Positions 11,601-25,978 of a stretch of 64,000 nt of DNA are shown here, piece by piece (the stretch's first letter is position 1; each line of letters begins with the position of its first letter). The DNA is from Oreocharis arfaki (lineage: Eukaryota; Chordata; Aves; Passeriformes; Paramythiidae), in NCBI GenBank assembly GCA_013398015.1, contig VZRR01012431.1:154750-218749 (forward strand), given 5' to 3'. A program made the translations under genes and the position numbers. Under the pieces are notes generated by a model. That model worked only from the letters and a program-made list of their open reading frames with translations. It was not told the DNA's origin and ran no database searches.

Positions 11601-14600
11601 GAACAGAGAAATACAGAATCCCACAGTGCTAATTGGGGTGTTTTTAATTAAATGTGATGGTACCGCTGTGTAAATCATCCTCATGCATTATTAGTTCCTA
11701 AACCAATGCAGGGTGTGTTTTTCCTTTGTACTGAACATTTCTGTGGATTTTTGGCCCATATTTCATCTAAGTGCAGAGCTGTTGGCTGCACGTTCAGGAG
11801 CTCTAAAGGTGAGTTCCTGCTGATGCTGGAGGGGTGTTTTGGGCTCCAGGTGTTGGTCCTGCAGGTTTCTGGAAGGTGAGGGGGACTGAAGTGCAGTGTT
11901 AAATTCATTTATTTGATGGATCAGCTGCCTGTACTGCAGGGAAGGTTCTTTGAGAGGTTGTAAATTCAAGACAGGTAAGATTTGGAAGCTGTGGTCCAGG
12001 TTAACATTTTGGACTCCACTAGATGGCACTGATTTATTGTGCTGTTGACAAAAAAACCATCAAATGCAGTGGGAGGTTTTTATTTTCTGAAGAGGAGCCA
12101 TAAAGGAGATGATGAGGATGCTCAGTACTTACCTGTTGGTCTGGTGGGTGCATGTACAGTTTCCTTCATGACCTCATGCTTTTGAAGTGGAGTTTTGGAT
12201 GGGGTAGGCCAATCATGAGCATATCTGGTAAATATTTATCTGGGAAGACACCTCTAAATAAATACCTGGTTTTTCTTATCCTCTCTGTGTGAACATCCTC
12301 TGTTGTTGAAGAAAGAGGCTGGGCCTGTGCTGGTGCAGGCAGCTGGGTTTGCCATTATGTGTCTCAAATCATCACAGAATCCAGCAGGAAGATAAATTCT
12401 TACCTTTCTGATAAGAAAAGAGCGTTCCTGGTGGGTTACAATCACACAGTGCTAGTTCTGGTTAACACCAAAGTGGTTTCAGTGTGGGGGTGCTGGAGGG
12501 CACTGGCTGTGCCCTGGGTGTGTTTTATCCCAGCTCCCGGGGCAGAAATGGCCATGAGAGTTCTTTTGGTAAATTTGGTACCCAGATTCTCCCAAGGGCC
12601 CCCTGTGTCCTGCAGATCAGGGTGGAAGAGCAGAGAGTTATCCCAGGAATGTGTAATTCCATCTCTTCTGTCTTTTTGCCTTCATTCCCTGTGCCACCAG
12701 ATGCCCTCGAAGGCATCACAAATGCCACATGGACCAGGAGATGTTGCACTCGAGATTTAGGATGCTCCATGAGGATGAACTTAGCACAGGGCTTGGTTCC
12801 ACCTTGTTTTCCTCCTCTAATCTCCTCTCCCTTCCAGCCGAGGGGGAGCTGAGCAGTGCTGCAGGTTGGCCTCGCTTGACTTCAGCGCTCGTGGGTGTTT
12901 TAATCCGGTGCCTCACGAGAGAAGCTGTTCCTGCAGAGAGCGTGCAGCTCCGCTTCCCTCCCTCCTGGAAGTAAAGCCCGGCTCTTTCCTTGCCTTCCTT
13001 CCCAGGGATTGGGAAGTACCTGGTTTTCCAAGGAAATCAGCCTCCCTTTTGCCACTGGAAGCAGCTGTTTTCTGCCTGGCCTGGGGTTGGAGGGATGAAG
13101 CCTTTCAGGAGCTTCAGATAAATAGGAAATAGAGCAGTGAATCCCAGAATTCAGCACGCTGTCGATGCTGATGGTTCCTTCAGCTGCGCTTTTTGGGGCT
13201 GTGGGGGGGATTTCTGCAGCTCTGTGCAGAAGTTCCCTGGGGAATTTGTGTTCCCCTTCTCCAAGGCCTGCGTGGAGACGTTCAGGGGTTCAGCAGCCCA
13301 GGCACTGCAGTGATGCAGGGAGGGACCCGAAATCCAGTTTTGTGTAGCTGGAGATCTGCCTTCAGCCATTTGTGTTTTAAGCACTGCAAAACCGTGATTG
13401 ATGTGCTGATATTCCCTGTCTGCTTCAGGGTTTCTCGTTGTTTTTCTGTTCTCCCCTCTCAAACTGTGGATTCCATTGTTAGTTTGGCCTCCAGTACATC
13501 ATTAGTGATGTTTCTCAGGCACAGCTCACTGCAGTCTGTGGGACTCCTTCCTGTGACATTGGCAGGGTTGTTTTTTTCTAAATCTCCATTTTTTTTCCTT
13601 ATGACACCATTAATTTTTACACAAATTTATGAATATAACGCTTGGTGAGGAAGCATTAGGTGATGTGTCCTGGCTTTGAATTAATTCCTAATGCCCTTGT
13701 TTCCCAACCTAATGATTTATATATATTCCCTTTAATTCTGGGATTTATGTGTTAATAATTCCTAATTCCATTATTTCCTGACTTTTTCCCACTGCCATTT
13801 TAAAAATTCTTTTTTAACATTTGTCTATTGTTTGAAGTTTAGGTATGCCTGGATAAATGGATTATTAATAAGTTTCTCATGTGCAGTGCTTGGGAGCAGC
13901 CTGGCTGTCCCCAGGGGCGGGTGGGGACGGGTGCCTGCTGTCCCTTGGACACCTCACGGCTCTGGCTGTAAATTGGCCCAGAAAGGGGGGATTTACTGGA
14001 GCGTGGCCGGGGCTGTTGGGTTTGTGCTGCTGGAGAATCAATCAGGGCTGCTGACGGAGCTGGGCATGGGGGGACAGGGTGGGTGGGGACTCCAGGCACT
14101 GTTTTCTGTTCTGTTTTCCAGCACAGAAGGTGGAATAGTAATTTATTATCTGACATTCTTTGCAAACAGATGGAAAACACTCTGCTTGTGAATTTGCAAG
14201 GGAAAGGATTCTGGGAGCAGGCTTTGCATATGGCCTTCCCCCCTTGGTTTTTCTGCATGCTTAGGAAAACAACAGTGAAGTCATTCCTTGTTGTTGGAAG
14301 GGAACTTGTGTGGTGTTCCCACTCCTGCTGTCGAGATGGATAAAAACTCCCCAAACTGTCCGCCCTGAACGTGGTAAATGGATCGAAGAAATGGGAGTAA
14401 GATAATGGCTGAGAAGTACAAAGAGCTCTGCGAGTTCTGCTTGCTTCTCGTCCTACAGTTTGCATTTTTTAATGCAGAAAAAAACTCTCTGCTGGATGTA
14501 ATGATCTGGTGAAGGAAGAGGAGATGTTAAGGGTAAAAATACCTAATTTAAAAGCTGAGCAGGTGAATAAATGGCCCAGGAATCAGTGAGCAGTGAACGT

Positions 14601-17600
14601 GCCCTTTGCAACAGTGACACGGTTGTGTTGTAGTTTGGGTTGGTTTGTAGCTTTTTCAAGAGGGCAATTAATTAATTAGTTTCTTTGTGGGGGTGTTTTG
14701 CTTTTAATGAGTTTCAAACCAAGGTGTCCTCACCCTGCAAAGATTAGAAAGGGGCTCTGGGTTTGCCATGTCTGGAGTACAGATAAGAGCACTTGGGAAT
14801 TAGGATTTTGCTGCTTTTGGCAATTAAATGCCCTCTGGGTGTGTGCCCTGTGATCAGACACTGCAGAGGTTCCTAAACCACACAGATTGTACAGAAACAG
14901 CAGCAAGTGTCCATGACTGCAGCTGGAGCTTTCTCCCCTGCGAATTAAAAAGCCTGGAGAAGGCAGTGTAAGGTGTGGGGTCACAGATGGGTGCTTAACC
15001 TAAATCCCCTGAACTCCCTGGGGACACCTGGCCCCGGCTGCTGGCAGGGGACCCTGGGTTGGAGCTGCTGTGTGAGGTGATGGGGGCACTCTTATTCAGT
15101 TACAGGCCACATTAAATGTCCCTCAGAGCACCTGGAGGGGTGAATTCCTGCTCACAAGGACACGCAGTCATGGGGGAGATGGCACCAAGGAGCTCCTGAT
15201 TCCTGGGCCTGGGGAATCCCAGCAGAAACGTGCTTGACTGGGCAATTTCCATTTGCAGCTTTGGGTGCAGCTCCAGGGAGTGTTTATTTGGTTTTCCTTC
15301 TAGCTAACTAAAAAAAAAAACGCATGGGATGAACGTTGACTATAGATAAGTAGGCAAATCACATCCATGCCTTACCCAGTTCATTTCCATTTTTTATATC
15401 AACCACTTGTATCTATCAGTCTCATTTATAGCATGTTTTCACCATCTTGAGTGTTAATTTTAATCTCTGTAGCTCTGCCTTTGTTTCCCATCATAGCAGG
15501 TCCCGTTATCTTTGAATTTCATCCCTACATTTCTTCCTCTGTTGGCTGGAAGAGGCAGAAAAGGGGAGATGCCAGTGCAGCCATTCCCCATGAAAATGAG
15601 CAGGTCCTGCATGAGCCCTGCCCGATCCATGACAGGTTCCTGCTGCAGAATCAGAAAATCCTGCTCTAAATCGTGGTGCCATTGCCAATTAATCAAAGCC
15701 AGGCATGAGCCCCCGTGTTCCTTGTTCTGGTGCCCATTAGGAGCAGCTGCATCGTGGACTTTGATGTCTTGGGAGGACAATGGGATCGCTGTTCCAGCTC
15801 CAAACTGCTTCTCCTTGCTGTTTCCTTTGTTGCAGGGGTATGGGAGTGGGGAAGACGTGAGGGGGAACACGAGATGTAAATCTCTGGCAGGAAATTGCTC
15901 GCAAATGCCATCACTGGAACGTCAGGATTTCAGCAGGGATGCACTTGGAAAGCAGCAGAATTTTAATGCTGGCAAATAGATGGGGATGAAGGGGAAAATT
16001 GTCCTCGTTGAATAGGGGAAAATCCAGCTTAATTCAGAGCAAAGTGTAATTAAGGGGGAGAAAACTTCTGGCATAGATGGAGAGAGCTGAGAGATTGCAG
16101 GAGAAGTTCTCGTGCACAGATAAAATTTCTCTATTTCTGTCTGGGGTTTTTTTTGAGAATATGCCCACGTTTTCCTGGGGTATTTTATGAAGTGGACACC
16201 CAGAAAGTTTGGGTAATTCCCTCCTGATTTGTGCAGCGAAGGAGGTGTCTCTATGCAGGAAATTTGAATTTTTGCAAAGTGAGGTGCTTTAAAAACAGCA
16301 GGAAAAGCAGAGGTGGTGGATCCATGTGTTTATGAGCAGGAGGAAGGAATTGGGAGGGATGGGGTGGAATAATGGGGTGACAGAAGCCCCATCACAGTGG
16401 TTTGGGTTAAGGCTGGGTGTAAAATAACACTAAAAGATGTTTCTTTCTCTTTTCTCCCTAAAAGCTCTCATTATTTGCCTCATACACCCCAAAATTGTGG
16501 TTAATTGACGCTTAAAGATTCGTTCTTATTTATATTTTCCCCGTAATTCTGTGTCAGGATCCCTGTGAGTCACCTTCTCCGAGGGTTTTTGTTGCTGTTC
16601 ACTAAATGACAGAAGTGACTGAATTCCTGCTTCCAGGCATGTAGGAGATCCCACATTTCTGGTGCCATCTGTTACCAAACTTTGCGGGTTTTGTTTTTCC
16701 CAGTTTGCAGCAATTTGAGGGAGAGTCGGGGAAATAGAGCAGGTGATTAAAAAGAGGATTCAAGTGATGCAAAACATTGGTGTAATGACCAGGAAAAGAA
16801 GAGTGTCTGGTGCAGGGCTTTAGTAAATTCAACAGAATTCTCACAGAAGATGATTTTACTCCAATATTCTGACCCAACCCTGCAGGTCACTCACTGTATT
16901 CACCCCTGTCATGAACCGATTTATGCATTTATTTGTTTATTTTCGATTGTGTCTTGCTGTAATTGCAGCTCATTATCTCTGTTGTGATGAAGCGAGGGGT
17001 GAGGATGTCCCGGGAGGTGCTGGCTGATAACAAAAATCACCTTGCATGTGAGCTCTGAGCACCAGCCAGGCCTCCAGAGTGCATTTTTTAATGAGCTCAC
17101 CCAGTAGAAAGATCCATTGTTCCCTCCACAGACAATTGCTGGCTTGTGCTGTTTGGAGTTCTCTGCTTGGGCAGAATTCTTGGCTTCTGTGGGAATTGTC
17201 CTCTGGGTTTGGCTTTTTCTTCAGTAGGTACAAAAAAGGGGAAAAATCACCCGAATACGTATTTATTTATTTGTGTATTAGTGATCTAAAGCTTCCACTT
17301 TATTGTGTGATGTTTGAATCCTTTTGAGCAAGGATGAGCAAACAACACTTTGTGTTTTTCTCACAGGAGAAGAAAATGTTTCTTAAAATTGAAATCCCCG
17401 TCATTCATGAGTCAGGGCTGATTTTAGCAAGGAGTTGATTGGACATGAATTACGTAGATGCTACTCCAGAGTTGAAATTATCTTGGGTTACTGTGGGTAT
17501 TTTTATCTGTGCAGCTGCAGGATTGAAGGCAGAACTGTGCCTACAGCTCTGCTTTCTGTAAAGAAAAATTTATAACAGAACATTTTAATCTTTTCCTTCA

Positions 17601-18955
17601 AATATTCAATTAGCAAGCCTTGATTTTTATCTTTTTCTGTCACGCAGACAGATTCCACCTGCAGTTTGGATTCCCTGACCATACTGGCTTAGGCACCAAA
17701 TCATTTTTTCCTCTCATTGCATGAAGCGTGTGTGAATTCACCAGGCACATCTGTCCCCAGATGTGAAGGTCAGGTTTGGTTCAAGGTCGTGGGTTTGGCT
17801 GTTCCTGCCTTGGCACCCGGGGTTATTTTGGGTATCTCAAAGTGGAATTGTGCTTACACCTGAAACTGGAGCAGAGGGATCTCGGCTGGTCCCGTGTGGG
17901 GGCTGCTCGGGCTCCTCTGCCTCACCCTTAACCCTTTTCTCTCACCACAGCCTTGATTGGTTTTATTTATTAATATTATTCTTTTCCTAGAAGGCACAAT
18001 ACATTTATTATGAGCTCTGAATGATTTCATTCACGTATTTTTGAAACCCTTGGGGAAGAGCAGCCGGGAAGTTGTTCCTGTTCTGCCTCTCACCTGATGG
18101 ATGTGTCAGTGAGTGTCCAGATCCGGGGGAATAATGGACATGACAGTCAGAGATCAGCTTTGGCTGCTCTGCCCCGTGTAAGGTATTATTAGCTGTGCTG
18201 AGCATCCAATCCAGCCAAATCCAGCAGCTAATCCAGTTGTTTAAAGGAAATTTTAATGCTGCAGTGTCAGAAATGTTCTGTTAGTGTTTCTGTGTATCTT
18301 GTGTGGTGCCTGAGTATTTCGGTTTAACTTGAGTGGCCTTCAGGATGATTTTATTTGCTGGAGTGTCACTTGGACTGGCCTGAGTAAAGGAATGAAATCA
18401 ATCTAACAGTGACAGCTCTGGGGAGAACAGACCTGGCTGGTGCTGATGTGTTGGAACTCAACACACTGAGCATTATTAAGGCACAGAAGGTGATGTGAAA
18501 AGCATTAGTCAGGGGAAAATGATGGACAATGAGTAACTGTTTTTATAAAAAAACTCTTGCAAGCCTCACAGGGTGGTCTCAGCGTGGAAGACACAAAGTC
18601 TGGGAGCTGGGAGTGATTATTTTCTGCAGGAGATGTGTCTGTGTACCTGACTGATGCGCTCACAAGAACTGTCCTTCATTTAGCAGTGAAGAGATCAGAA
18701 GATCCAAATCTCTTCGTGCAGGTTCAGCCCGAAATGAGCTTTCCTGAGCATCCCCAGGGAGTGTTCCAGGAGCTGGTGCTGGGAGGTGCTGAGCATCCTG
18801 CACTGCTGCTGTCCCAGCTTTCAGTGGCTGCTCCTGAAGGAGCAGTTCCTGAAGGTGGGGGATGCCCTGCTGGCCCTGCCTGTGCTGCTGCAGTGGGGCA
18901 CAGAGCAGTCCCCTGGCTTTGTCACATCTCACCCTCTGTCCCTCACGACATCGGG
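5606..18955. other. Intron 1 unique sequence, 13 kb
   Basis: No gene is supported. The sequence alternates between AT-rich unique DNA (5610-6330, 7180-9200, 13560-13850) and more GC-balanced DNA. A CpG-richer island-like block lies at about 6330-6960. Open frames of 60-200 codons occur on both strands, with no domains and no consistent splice structure. Any function would be regulatory, and the sequence alone does not show it. Confidence 0.5.
6330..6960. promoter_or_regulatory. CpG-richer block with octamer and SOX/LEF-like motifs, candidate intronic element
   Basis: Against AT-rich flanks this block has clustered CpGs (6340-6380, 6435-6460, 6485-6560, 6700-6790). It holds an exact octamer ATTTGCAT at 6593-6600 running into CATTGTG at 6598-6604 (SOX-like), and a CTTTCAAAG at 6572-6580 (LEF/TCF-like). 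Known families binding such motifs are POU, SOX and TCF/LEF factors. That this is an enhancer or alternative promoter is inference only. Confidence 0.25.
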
Positions 18956-19300
18956 CACCCAGGGGCTTTGTCCAGCACCCAGGGGCTTTGTCCTGCATCC
19001 AGGGGCTTTGTCCAGCACCCAGGGGCTTTGTCCAGCATCCAGGGGCTTTGTGCAGCACCCAGGGGCTTTGTCCTACACCCAGGGGCTTTGTGCAGCACCC
19101 AGGGGCTTTGTGCAGCACCCAGGGGCTTTGTCCTGCATCCAGGGGCTTTGTCCAGCACCCAGGGGCTTTGTGCAGCACCCAGGGGCTTTGTCCAGCACCC
19201 AGGGGCTTTGTTCAGCACCCAGGGGCTCTGTCCAGCACCCAGGGGCTTTGTTCAGAACCGAGGCNGTTCAGCGTCCAGGGGCTTTGTCCTGCACCCAGAG
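18956..19300. repeat. 20-bp minisatellite, about 16 copies
   Basis: The unit aggggctttgtccagcaccc repeats with an exact 20-bp period from 18961 to 19260 (15 units). Variants include gtgcagcaccc, gtcctgcatcc, gttcagcaccc and one gctctg. A degenerate copy containing an ambiguous base at 19265, and one more copy near 19274-19293, follow. The period is not a multiple of 3, yet the array is open in several frames on both strands, creating long spurious repetitive ORFs. These are not proteins. Confidence 0.97.
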
Positions 19301-22300
19301 CTGCTGCTGGCTCCAGGTGTCTTGTCTTGGCTGATCAAATGGGATATTCCAGCGGGGGCAGTTCTACCCACGCTGGATTTTCTGCTCTTAAAAACGAAAT
19401 TCCAGCTGGGAGAATCTCACAGAGCGTGTCCTGAGTTTATCGTTGTAAAAGCATCGCCCTGGGCTGCACCTTAGAGCATCCACCTGCATAAAATGGGCAT
19501 TAAATCCCTTGTCTTTCTGTGTCCTTGGGTATCCTGTTGGACACAGCTATTAACACCTTTTATAACCCTATTAACCCTCTTTATAACATTCTCTCTCTGT
19601 TGTGTGTCACTCTCTGTTGCTCAGAGAAGTTATTGCCATCTCTGTATTGAGTTCTTCACCTTCAGGTGCTTCTGGAGAACTCTCTGGAGATCTGATTACG
19701 CCTTAAACCGGCCAGAATTGGACAAAATGTTTGTTTTACAGGATCTAGATTTCAGTGGGTCCTCTGGGAAGCCACAGCCCCCCAGTAAAAACCCTTCTCC
19801 CTGGGGAGCCTGTGCTCCATGACCAAATTCCTGCCTGACTCGCAACCCAGAAGCTTTACTAAAAAATGTAATTTTTTTTAAAAAATGTGCACGGATGATG
19901 TAAAATGAACATTAAAACACTGCTCAGCACAGATGCCCTTTTACAGCACTGGGGTTCCTTGTGCAAGGAGAACCATCCCATGCAGCCAGAGGCGGGAGAC
20001 CCGGAAATAAGGAGATGCCAGCGCTGCTGTATGGGAGCCTTTCACTGCCTGCCCACAGAGCACTAACAGAAAAACTTGGAGCCAAGACTTCCCTTGGCAG
20101 CAGCTGCTTGATTTCTATTTTTTTTTCTTTTTTTTAAGTTAATTTAAATTATCATCTCCCGCAGACAACCCTGCCTCAATGTCCTTGGTTTCAGACTGCT
20201 CCAAACCAGGCACACGAGGCTGTTCCCGTTGGATGTGAGCAGCTTAAACCCCTGTGAATCCTTGATTGTGGGGAGGATTTTGGCGGTGCTGGGATTTGAT
20301 TTATTGGGGGTTTTTTTTCCCCAACAACGTGGTGTTGCTAGAGTTTTCTCTGAGTGGGACAGCTTGTCCTTATGTATCTTTTTTTTGAAGCGGTGTGGTT
20401 GAGGGGGTTGAATATAACCTGAAATAACTGACAGGAATTGGAATATCTGAATGGAATGGGGAGGCTGGTGAGTCCCTGGGAATGGGGATACCCCCGGGGT
20501 TTTGGGAAGGACCACTGCAGCATTTTGGGATCACAGCTGGCTTCCAGGATTCCTGTAGCTGGAGAAACAGCTGATTTTACCCATTTTTCCCTAATAAAGA
20601 TCCATTTCTGAGCCATCAGCCAAGCTGGGGTCACTGGGAACAGATTTCCCTGTTCTGTGTGCAGCCTTTATGGGAGGGAGCTGGGACAGCACAATCCTGG
20701 AAGGAATTCCTTGCTCCCAAGGTGTGAGGAGGCCGCAGAGTTTCCTTGGATGTCCAGAGTCTGCCAGGGACAAACGTGCAAATTGTGGTTTGAAATGATA
20801 ATTGTGCAAACAAGACAAGCATTGAGCTCTGAAAGGAGGCAGAACTCTGTGCAGGGAACAGACTGTTCCTGTTCTCTGGGCAATAATTCCAGTGTTTGGG
20901 TTTCTGATTGATTTTTAATTGCTATAAATAGTGCCCTGTGTGGCTGTGTGGAAGACTCACAGGGGTTGTGCTGTATTTAAAACATCTTTCTTACCACGCC
21001 ACTTGGATTTCCAGTTGGTTTCTTTGCTCTTAACCTAATGTACCATCATGCCAAAGGTATTTCTTTCTGCTTATAATGAGATTTTATTGTTAATTCAGCA
21101 TTTCACAGGCAGAGAGACTGAAGGGGTGCTGCCATTGATGTTGTCGTCACTGTCATTCCCTGCCAGGCTCAGGCTTTGGGAAGTTCAGGTTGGGTTATTT
21201 CTGGAGGAACTGGAATTCTCAAGTCACTCACACCAAGCCTGCCTGGAGTTTCTCCTGTTCGTAATCCCTGCTGAACAAAACGTTGTGGATTCTTTGCACA
21301 CCTGCTTGGAGAGGAGCCCTGTGAGCGCTCGTGGGGGTGGAGCTCACGGGTCGTAATTAGTGGCTGTGACTCTAATGAAGGTGGCAGGGTCACACAAAGA
21401 CAAACCCCATTTCCTTGGTGTTCGTCTCCAGTGGAAGCTCCCAGAGCTCGGAGCAGGATTTGGCTGCACTTTGTGCCTTGTGATGCCCCAGAGTGAACAA
21501 GAGACCTATTCATGGGCAGAACTTCCCTACAGAGACAATATGGAAAATAAAGAAATTGTATCACTTCTTGTCCCAAAACTTATTTCAGTTTGAATTTTCC
21601 TCGTTTTCCTCTTCCTGGGTTATAAATCATTTTGCCTCTCTCTTTTATTTTTGGTTGCTCCCAAGAGATGCATAATGTTTTTAAATAATAGGATGCATAT
21701 TCAGTGCTTTGGTGTTGCAAAAAACACCTTGGGATTGTATTTTGGGAGTCAGTGGCTGTGTTGGATGCCTTGACTGTGACATTTCTGTCACAGAAATGTG
21801 TGAGAGATCTGCTTTCTGAAATGAATTTTTGAATGTGGCTCACTGGAAAACAAACTCAGCTGTGTGATATGAATTACCTTTGAAAGCAAAGAATTATAAA
21901 AAATGGCCTAAAAGCAGCCCAAAGCTGCTTTAGGTTTCAGCAGCTCCACACCCAGACAGAAAATGTTTGTGGTAGGACACGTGAGCTGGGGAAGGTGCAC
22001 TGATTTTTAATCAATGATCAGAGAGTCCAATTCCATCAGCAGTGCCCCTGTAGGATCACTTCTGCACAGCGTTTTCCCTTCCCTTCCCTCTTCATTTTTA
22101 TTGCAGCTCTTTTTTTTCCTGGTGTTTCATTCTTTATCATCTGTTCCCTTTTCAAAATAATTAAGGACTGAAACATGTGATTTATGGCAATTATCTTGCA
22201 CATTAGAGGGGGGAAATACACAGTTTGTCTGGTTGCTTTGGTGTTTCAGTTTGCAGAGTTGATAAGCAGCCCCAATTTCCTGACACATTCATTTTTCAAG

Positions 22301-25300
22301 TTGTTTCGAGAGAATCTGATGTGACACAGTGAACAAGAGACTAATCTAATTGATCTTTTAAAATTTTTTTTCCTCTTCTCTTTCTCATCCCTGTCATATT
22401 TCTGCTTGGCTTGCTGCATATGTGAATGGGTTTTGTGGTGGAATTTCAATTTACAGGTGGATATTGAGGCAGGGACCAACGTGTCTTCCCCTTCCTTGTG
22501 AAGACAGATTTCAGAATAATGCCCAAGTGTCTCTAACTATGAAGCAAACCTCTCATATCCTTTGGGGAAAGACTCTTGGTATTTGTAGCCAAGCATTTCT
22601 GTAGAACACGTGATCATTTTCAATAAACAGCATCTGAACTTGCTTTGGGATATTTTTATTACTGACTGATCTGCATGAGGTGCCTAAAGAAAGCCACACA
22701 GGGTCTGAACTTAATTTGTATTTCGTGCTGCTTAATTCTCATTATACCCTGGAAAAACAGACAATTCAGAGGCTGTGAGGGCTGGATCCATTCAGTGAAA
22801 ACAGGGAAAATGAGCTGGTTTGGTGTTGGCAGGGCTGGCTCGTGGGTGCTGGTTGGTTGGTTAATTTATGAGGTTCTGATCAGGACACTGAGCTGTGCAC
22901 AAGGTGGGCTGGTCAGGGCTCTGCTGTGCACTCCCCAGAGCTGATAAGACACACAGAGATTATCATATCAGCTGCCTGCCCATCGATCATGTTTGATAAA
23001 CCCAAGTGAGGGCTGCGTGGGGCTGAGCTGCCAGCTGGGGTTAACCCGTGCCAGAGGTCCCTGATAATCTGTTTTACACCATTTCCATGTTCTTAATATC
23101 CACCCATGGCCTCACGTCCCTTTATCAGACCAAACCAAAGCTCAGCTGCCTCGAAAAGCAGATTGTGGGGTTTTTATTCCTTTTCAAGGGGTAAGGAGTG
23201 AAATGTGTGTGGAAGGAAGCTCTGCAGACAACAAGTGCTGTTTGTGTGCTGCTGCTTTGCACCGAGTCTGGGTCCAGCCATAGGAAGGAGCTGAGCCCTG
23301 AAAAGAAAGACCGAGGGGTTTTTTCCTAATCCTGTTTTACCTTGTGGCAAAAGCTATTCTTGCATCTGTTGGGTTTTAATAGTGCTGGCCCACGGGCCTT
23401 AAAATAGGGATTTATAAATGCCTGGTGACTGAGATGCTGGGAAATCTGATTTCCATTGATGAGCTGTCAGCAGCGCAGCGAGGTTTCCTCTCTGTGTGTT
23501 CATCTCCACAATCAAGGGGATGGCAGTGGATGGGGACGTGCTTGGAGCTGGGGCCAGGATTCCTCGTGGCACTGGGGTATGGCTCCTGTTCCTGCTCATA
23601 ATTGCCATGATTTGGATGACAGTAATCTCCAGTGCCTGGCAGGACTGGTGCCCTGTTGGACTTGTCACCAACCTAAAGGAAATATTAAAATAACAAGTCA
23701 GGCTGGAGCATCACAGGAGGAACACAAGGACGGTCAGTGTTTTGCTCGAGGTAAAGCAGGATGTCAGGGGCAGAGTTCAGAACAGCTTCATAACTTCAGT
23801 AACTCAGGCTGGAAGAACATCCTGTTCCATGCTGCTTTCCCCTAAACCCAATCTCCACGCTGTTCTCAGATATTGCTTATTAGATAAGGTTATTTCATGA
23901 CTCCTCTTGCCTCGCAGAATTTGCCACTTATGAAATGATTCCATTTAGCAGATTAGTTTCTGTAACTGCATATTGCTTTTCATTAAAATTTCATGGGGCT
24001 TTTATTTAACATGCATTGGAGCCTTGTTTATGTGGGACCTGTTGAAAGCAAAGTGGATTAGGCCATTTAAGCCATGTATAATCCATTCCCTGTGGACTTT
24101 TTCCTCCTGTCTGCCTGGTCCTCATTTCTTCTCCCTGTTCCTGTCCAGCCATCCATTCACCCTGCAAGGAGCAGGAGTTCTGCATTTGCTGCACAATAAA
24201 TTAGCAGCGCTTTAATTGCGTGATAACAAACTTGGTCCAGGCCTCTCCTCAGCTGAGTTCCAAATTTTGGTCGGTACTGAAAGCCCAGTTTTGGCTCTGG
24301 AGCGGTGCCAGTTCTTGTTTGCAGGAGCTGGCTGCTATTTACATGGAGATTTCTCCCTTGTTTTCGTGGATTGAGGGCAGGTGTTTATTCATTTTGAGGC
24401 TCCAATTTGTTTAATTGTGGTTTGTCCACTGTTTAGCTAAGTCAGTAAGGCAATGCTTGGGTTTAGTCCTTGCCCTTTCCGAGGGTTTATTGTGTTTATT
24501 CCCACGTATTACACAGGCCCAGGACTTGCTGGCACTGAATTTGGGGAGGATTTGATCTGTTACGGGTTCCACACATTTGCAGGATGGGAGGAAGCACAGA
24601 GTCCATGGAATACAAGCTCAGCCACTTTATTCCCAGCTGATTTAATGCCCAGCCACACCATGTGCTGAGAACCATCCCGTTTGTCCCACACCACAGTGCA
24701 GGATGCTCTCGGGAGGCTGTGATAAATCTGGGGTTCGGTTTGGGAAAAGTGCTGCATCCATCCGCAGGCTCTTTAATTATAGACTCAGCCTGTTGTGTCA
24801 GGGAACAGGGGAATTCATTTCTGCTTAGAAATGTTCCCATCCTCACACATTTTTTGGGAAAAAACACGGAATTTCAGATGCAAATCCGCCTTGGAGTCGT
24901 GCAGGGGAGACAGCACATCGTTGGTTTGGGCAGAATTATTGACAGCATTTGCAGCATCCTCCTTCTGCGGGAGATTGTTTCCCCCTCAATTTCATCCATT
25001 AATTGGCTGTAAATGTCCAGTTTTTATTTTAATGCTCTCTCTACTTATTCCTGATGTGTCATTTGGCTCTGGGGTTTGAAATAATTTCACTCAGCTCCCA
25101 CATAAAGCCCCTGGCTTTGGGATTGTTGTGCTCCAGAAGGTTTTTTCAAGGCTATTTCAGTGGTTCCTTGGAGAACACGGCACTGACCTTGCGGAAATCC
25201 CAGCTTGGATCAGCTCCTGCTCACATCTGACCATGCAGGGAGCCGTCACTGAAGTGATGGGAAGCTCAGGATCAAGTGTCAGGAGATGCAGGAGTCACTG

Positions 25301-25978
25301 CTGAGGATTTTGGGTGGCATTCCCCAGTTCACCACTGACATTCCCATGGGAATTCCCACCGTGCTTTCACCAAGGCAGGATCTGCAGTGCTGTAAGATCC
25401 ACTGTAAAATACCTGGGGATGAGAGGAGACAATAACCAGCCGGAGAAGATGCTCAGAAGTGCAGGATGGAGCCTTTGACCCCTCATTTATCAGGTGGGGT
25501 GATGTATTTGAGCTGTTGATCCGTGTCACCGGTGATGGTGGGATCTGCAGGAATGGTGGGACAGGATAACTCCCGATTCCTGCTTTTTTCTGCTCCTCCC
25601 GAGTTCTTGTGGCTTCAAAGGTGCAGCAGAGCCCTTTGGAGGAGCTCTTTGCTGCTGAAATGGTGCGGATGAAATGGCTCCTCGTGAGTGCTAATAGGTT
25701 AATTGTCACTTGTAGCTCTTCTTGATTTTCGGCTTCTTTATCCTGTGAAAGGTGATAAAATAAGGCCAAAAAATCCAGAGGCATTTTCCTTTCTAAGCCT
25801 CCTTTCTCCAGGCTTCTGAAATGTATTTATGCACAGGGCTCCCTCCTAACAAAGGCCTCTTTGAGGGTCCTGTGGTCGTCTAACATTCCCTCCTTTCACA
25901 TGAAATTAAGGGCTGTGATTTACTGCAGTGACCTGAGTGCCTGAGTGCTCTCATTTACAGCCAGCCTGTTTTTTTTTT
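19301..25978. other. Intron 1 unique sequence
   Basis: No gene is seen. The segment contains T-rich tracts (for example 20119-20138), scattered unique sequence and no recognisable mobile element. ORFs are short and overlap on both strands. Confidence 0.5.

Noticed and set aside
13839..14465. 208-codon minus-strand open frame
   Set aside because: It has no recognisable domain, no splice or promoter context, and low-complexity composition in parts.
18485..18492. Other CAGAAGGT occurrences (also near 14122, 25135 and 49576) as triplet exons
   Set aside because: They lie outside the FN3-1/FN3-2 intron and lack consensus donor bases after the GT.
18635..19474. Repetitive 'GALSSTQGLCPAPRGFVQ' open frames on both strands
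   Set aside because: These are translations of the 20-bp minisatellite in different frames, and an ambiguous base lies inside. They are not a protein family.
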